Source of the DNA: Oscillospiraceae bacterium
Lineage (GTDB): Bacteria > Bacillota > Clostridia > Monoglobales > Monoglobaceae
Direction: 5' to 3'
DNA length: 34,726 nt
NCBI GenBank assembly: GCA_015068655.1
Contig: SVKC01000019.1
Span: 1 to 34,726 of the forward strand
Positions within the stretch are counted from its first letter, which is position 1. Every line of letters starts with the position of its first letter. A program made the translations under genes and the position numbers. A model generated the notes under the pieces. The model did not search any database and was not told the origin of the DNA. It saw nothing but the letters and a program-made list of their open reading frames with translations. This document shows positions 32,783-34,726 of this stretch, piece after piece.

Positions 32783-33562
32783 ATGAATATCTTAAAAGAA
32801 AAACTCAAAAACAAAGAAAGAATTTTAGGTACTTTGGTCAGTCTCACAGATGCATGTTTATGTGAGATAATGGGAAATATTGGTTATGATTGTGTGTGGA
32901 TTGATACCGAACATACATATATGAGCTACAAAGACGTTTTGTGCCATCTGAACGCAGCTCGCTCTGCCAAAATCCCGGCAATAGTGAGACTCCCCCAAGA
33001 TGACTTGACCGCAACAAAAAGGATTCTTGAAATGGGACCCGATGGTATAATATTCCCTATGGTACAATCTGCAAATGAGCTCAAGAAGCTGATAGAAACT
33101 ACTTTATATCCACCATATGGAACACGAGGCTTTGGACCTTTGCGTGCAATTGGATACGGCAAAATTGATGCTCTTGAATATGTAAAAGAAAAAAGCTTTG
33201 AAATGTGCCGCTTTGTCCAGATTGAACATATTGATATGATAAACGAATTAGACGAAATAATAAAAAACCCTTATATTGACGGTTTCATATTCGGCCCCAA
33301 TGATTTGTCCGGCTCCTTGGGAGACTTTTTAAACGTTTACGGTGAAAAAACAATGGCTGAAATTCAACGTGCAAGCTATATTCTCAAAAATGCAGATAAG
33401 GCTGTCGGTCTTGCCGGTGGTATGGGCGAACAAGATATAAAAATTTGGTCAGATTTAAAGCTTGATATGCTTTTTGCCGGTGCAGATTGGTGTTTTGTTT
33501 ATAATCAGGGCAAAAACACCCTCAAAGCTATGAAAGCATATTCAAAAAAAGGACATAATTGA
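32783..33562 (+). CDS. HpcH/HpaI-family class II aldolase
   Basis: 259 aa. Members cleave 2-keto-3-deoxy acids, such as 2-keto-3-deoxyglucarate or 4-hydroxy-2-oxoheptanedioate, to pyruvate or a pyruvate derivative plus an aldehyde. Motifs: WIDTEHTYMSY with catalytic/metal D41-E43-H44, VRLPQDD, PYGTRGFGP (substrate loop), VQIEH and GPNDLSGSLG with the second metal ligands. AGGGG lies 6 bases before the ATG. With kdgK and eda elsewhere in the window, a sugar-acid role (KDGlucarate aldolase) is likely but not proven. Confidence 0.88.
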   Translation: MNILKEKLKNKERILGTLVSLTDACLCEIMGNIGYDCVWIDTEHTYMSYKDVLCHLNAARSAKIPAIVRLPQDDLTATKRILEMGPDGIIFPMVQSANELKKLIETTLYPPYGTRGFGPLRAIGYGKIDALEYVKEKSFEMCRFVQIEHIDMINELDEIIKNPYIDGFIFGPNDLSGSLGDFLNVYGEKTMAEIQRASYILKNADKAVGLAGGMGEQDIKIWSDLKLDMLFAGADWCFVYNQGKNTLKAMKAYSKKGHN

Positions 33563-33602
33563 AATTTCATTATATAATTGCTGTACTTGCACCAAACAAG
33601 CA

Positions 33603-33649
33603 CCCTCCGCATAAAATGTGTAACACATTGAAAACGGAGGGTTATTTTT
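33603..33649 (+). terminator. Nested hairpin: terminator of the aldolase gene and/or cover of the sigK ribosome site
   Basis: CCCTCCG (33603-33609) pairs with CGGAGGG (33635-33641), with an inner hairpin AATGTG-TAA-CACATT (33615-33629), followed by TTATTTTT. It has the form of an intrinsic terminator for the upstream aldolase gene. Its 3' arm is also the ribosome site (GGAGGG) of the following sigK reading frame. Messages starting upstream would have this site hidden. Confidence 0.6.
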
Positions 33650-34018
33650 ATGTTTGGTGTATTTGATACATTGATTGAGTCTTTTATTTTTCTTATTTCG
33701 TTTGTTTCAGGAGCAAACTCTTTTCCAAAACCATTATCCGCAAAGGATGAGCGTTTTTATATCGAAAAAATGGAACAGGGAGATATTGAGGCAAAAAACA
33801 AGCTTATAGAACACAATTTGCGACTTGTTGCACATATAGCAAAAAAATACTCCGGAAACGTTCGTGACAGCGAAGACTTGATTTCACTCGGAACCATCGG
33901 GCTTATAAAGGGTATAAACAGCTTTGATTCGTCAAAGGGCACACGTCTCGCAACTTATGCAGCAAGATGTATAGAAAATACTATGTTAACACAATGGCTC
34001 ATTCCTTGCCGAAAATAG
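33650..34018 (+). pseudogene. sigK: Pro-sigma-K N-terminal part, interrupted at the skin position
   Basis: Sigma-K is the late mother-cell sporulation sigma factor. Residues 1-24 form a hydrophobic pro-sequence (FGVFDTLIESFIFLISFVSG). Residues 25-110 match sigma-K/E region 2: FPKPLS, IEHNLRLVAHIAKKY, DLISLGTIGLIKGI, and KGTRLATYAARCIEN. The family match stops after N110. The usual next residues (EILMHLRA...) are replaced by 12 unrelated residues and a stop, so region 2.4, region 3 and region 4 are absent. In B. subtilis the skin element interrupts sigK at this same ENE codon pair. The fragment would need DNA rearrangement to give an active protein. GGAGGG lies 8 bases before the ATG. Confidence 0.85.
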
Positions 34019-34569
34019 CAAAACATGTACCTTTTTACCCGATAAATGACCATTTAGGTATAAAAATTGATACATTGGGAGCCACAAAAAAGATAACACC
34101 CATATATGCACACATGTTTAACTTTGCTATGCCTAACAAAGTCACTGATGCAAAGACCTATTATAATAACAAAAATAATACTGAAAATTTAAAGACAATT
34201 TCTGACAAATTACGTTTTTACAGACTCCAAAATGGCTTGGAACAAAAAGACGTTGCAAAAATAATTGGTATCAGTAGAAGTGATTATAGTCATTATGAAA
34301 ATAATTCCCGTGACTATTATCCTGCAGAAGTTATGGACAGGCTTGCTAAATTATTTAAAGTCAATATTTATGATTTGCTTGATGATTATAATATCTTCCT
34401 TTATAACGGACAAGGGCAACAAATTCAAGCATTGCGTAAAAAGCATAATTTAACTCAAAAAGAACTTGCAAATCTGCTTAATGTCCAGTTAGTCCGCATA
34501 AAAAGATGGGAAAGTGAGAAAAACAGAATACTTAAATTCAACTGGGAAAAACTACTATGCCTATTATAA
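33967..34569 (+). CDS. Double-HTH XRE-family protein in the sequence interrupting sigK
   Basis: Up to 200 aa. Two Cro/CI-type helix-turn-helix domains: about 78-135 (LRFYRLQNGLEQKDVAKIIG, then ISRSDYSHYE) and about 150-190 (IQALRKKHNLTQKELANLL, RIKRWESEKN). XRE proteins commonly regulate prophages and integrated elements. It begins exactly where sigK homology ends, so it is probably the first gene of the intervening element. The start is uncertain: ATGs at 33967, 33994, 34114 and 34129 all lack a good ribosome site. The first 70 residues have no recognised domain and may not be translated. Confidence 0.65.
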   Translation: MYRKYYVNTMAHSLPKIAKHVPFYPINDHLGIKIDTLGATKKITPIYAHMFNFAMPNKVTDAKTYYNNKNNTENLKTISDKLRFYRLQNGLEQKDVAKIIGISRSDYSHYENNSRDYYPAEVMDRLAKLFKVNIYDLLDDYNIFLYNGQGQQIQALRKKHNLTQKELANLLNVQLVRIKRWESEKNRILKFNWEKLLCLL

Positions 34570-34573
34570 AAAA

Positions 34574-34589
34574 GTGTTTGAACAAACAC
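34574..34589 (+). terminator. Short hairpin after the XRE gene
   Basis: GTGTTTG-AA-CAAACAC, 4 bases after the stop. The stem is perfect but the loop is only two bases and no T run follows, so termination is doubtful. Confidence 0.3.
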
Positions 34590-34726
34590 ATCAGCCCCCT
34601 GGGCACCTCGGCGAATTTTGTGTAAATGGAAATTCCTTTCAAGCAAAATATGAATATCAATAGTTGGATTTCAACCTGAAATCAGGCTGATTCATTTGCC
34701 CTTAATTACTACTTGTCCGAAATCTT
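34590..34726. other. Non-coding right edge, possible insertion-sequence end
   Basis: No convincing gene. Read on the minus strand, CATTTACACAAAATT at about 34614-34628 resembles the outer end of many IS256/mutator-type elements, which would put a transposase to the right of the window. No terminal repeat pair or transposase residue can be checked here. Confidence 0.2.

Noticed and set aside
33750-33950. Sigma-E instead of sigma-K
   Set aside because: The short hydrophobic pro-sequence followed directly by FPKPLS and the interruption at the skin site both fit sigma-K. Sigma-E carries a different N-terminus and is encoded beside spoIIGA.

Overview
The window is about 34.7 kb of low-GC DNA from an endospore-forming Gram-positive bacterium, most likely an anaerobic, gut-type Clostridia member (Oscillospiraceae/Lachnospiraceae-like; lineage inferred from gene content only). 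The evidence is two mother-cell sporulation regulators (spoIIID and sigK), a WalR-type response regulator, G5/3D and M23 wall enzymes, rlmH, BioY, strong AGGAGG ribosome sites and many TTGACA-N17-TATAAT promoters. No rRNA, tRNA or CRISPR was seen.

Layout. (1) 1-355: a broken spoIIID fragment and hairpins. (2) 356-3931, minus strand: glutamine synthetase, an acyl-ACP thioesterase and an M20 amidohydrolase. (3) 4112-10354, minus strand: a secreted RHS/YD-repeat polymorphic toxin with a C-terminal toxin tip and an immunity-like gene. The RHS gene is split by a frameshift, and it is preceded by a 10-codon leader peptide overlapping an intrinsic terminator (an attenuator layout). (4) 10401-18323: an aldo/keto reductase; a G5-3D wall protein; a minus-strand LysM-G5-M23 endopeptidase/walR/rlmH group with a WalR box upstream; and a plus-strand Lrp regulator/aminotransferase/TatD operon. 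(5) 18368-23648: BioY, a membrane protein and a ROK repressor on the minus strand, divergent from a PIG-L deacetylase, PfkB kinase and NagB-like operon that reads as an amino-sugar catabolic pathway. (6) 23789-25480: KDG kinase and KDPG aldolase, the last steps of hexuronate breakdown, with a perfect inverted repeat upstream. (7) 25735-31871, minus strand: a small membrane peptide, then a two-gene unit coding for a very large tubulin/FtsZ-like GTPase-domain protein (992 aa) and a 926-aa membrane-anchored partner. I regard this as the best candidate for an undescribed system. (8) 31876-33562: an AraC regulator divergent from an HpcH/HpaI aldolase. (9) 33603-34726: the N-terminal part of pro-sigma-K, whose homology stops at the codon where B. 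subtilis sigK is interrupted by the skin element, followed by a double-HTH XRE gene and possible mobile DNA.

How the parts relate. Sugar-acid and amino-sugar catabolism (kdgK-eda, the HpcH aldolase and the ROK operon) sit beside accessory systems (RHS toxin, tubulin-like pair). The two ends of the window both fall in interrupted sporulation regulators, which suggests intervening elements or insertion sequences just outside the window, possibly also the reason the sequence ends there. All functional names rest on motif recognition by eye. No database search was possible.
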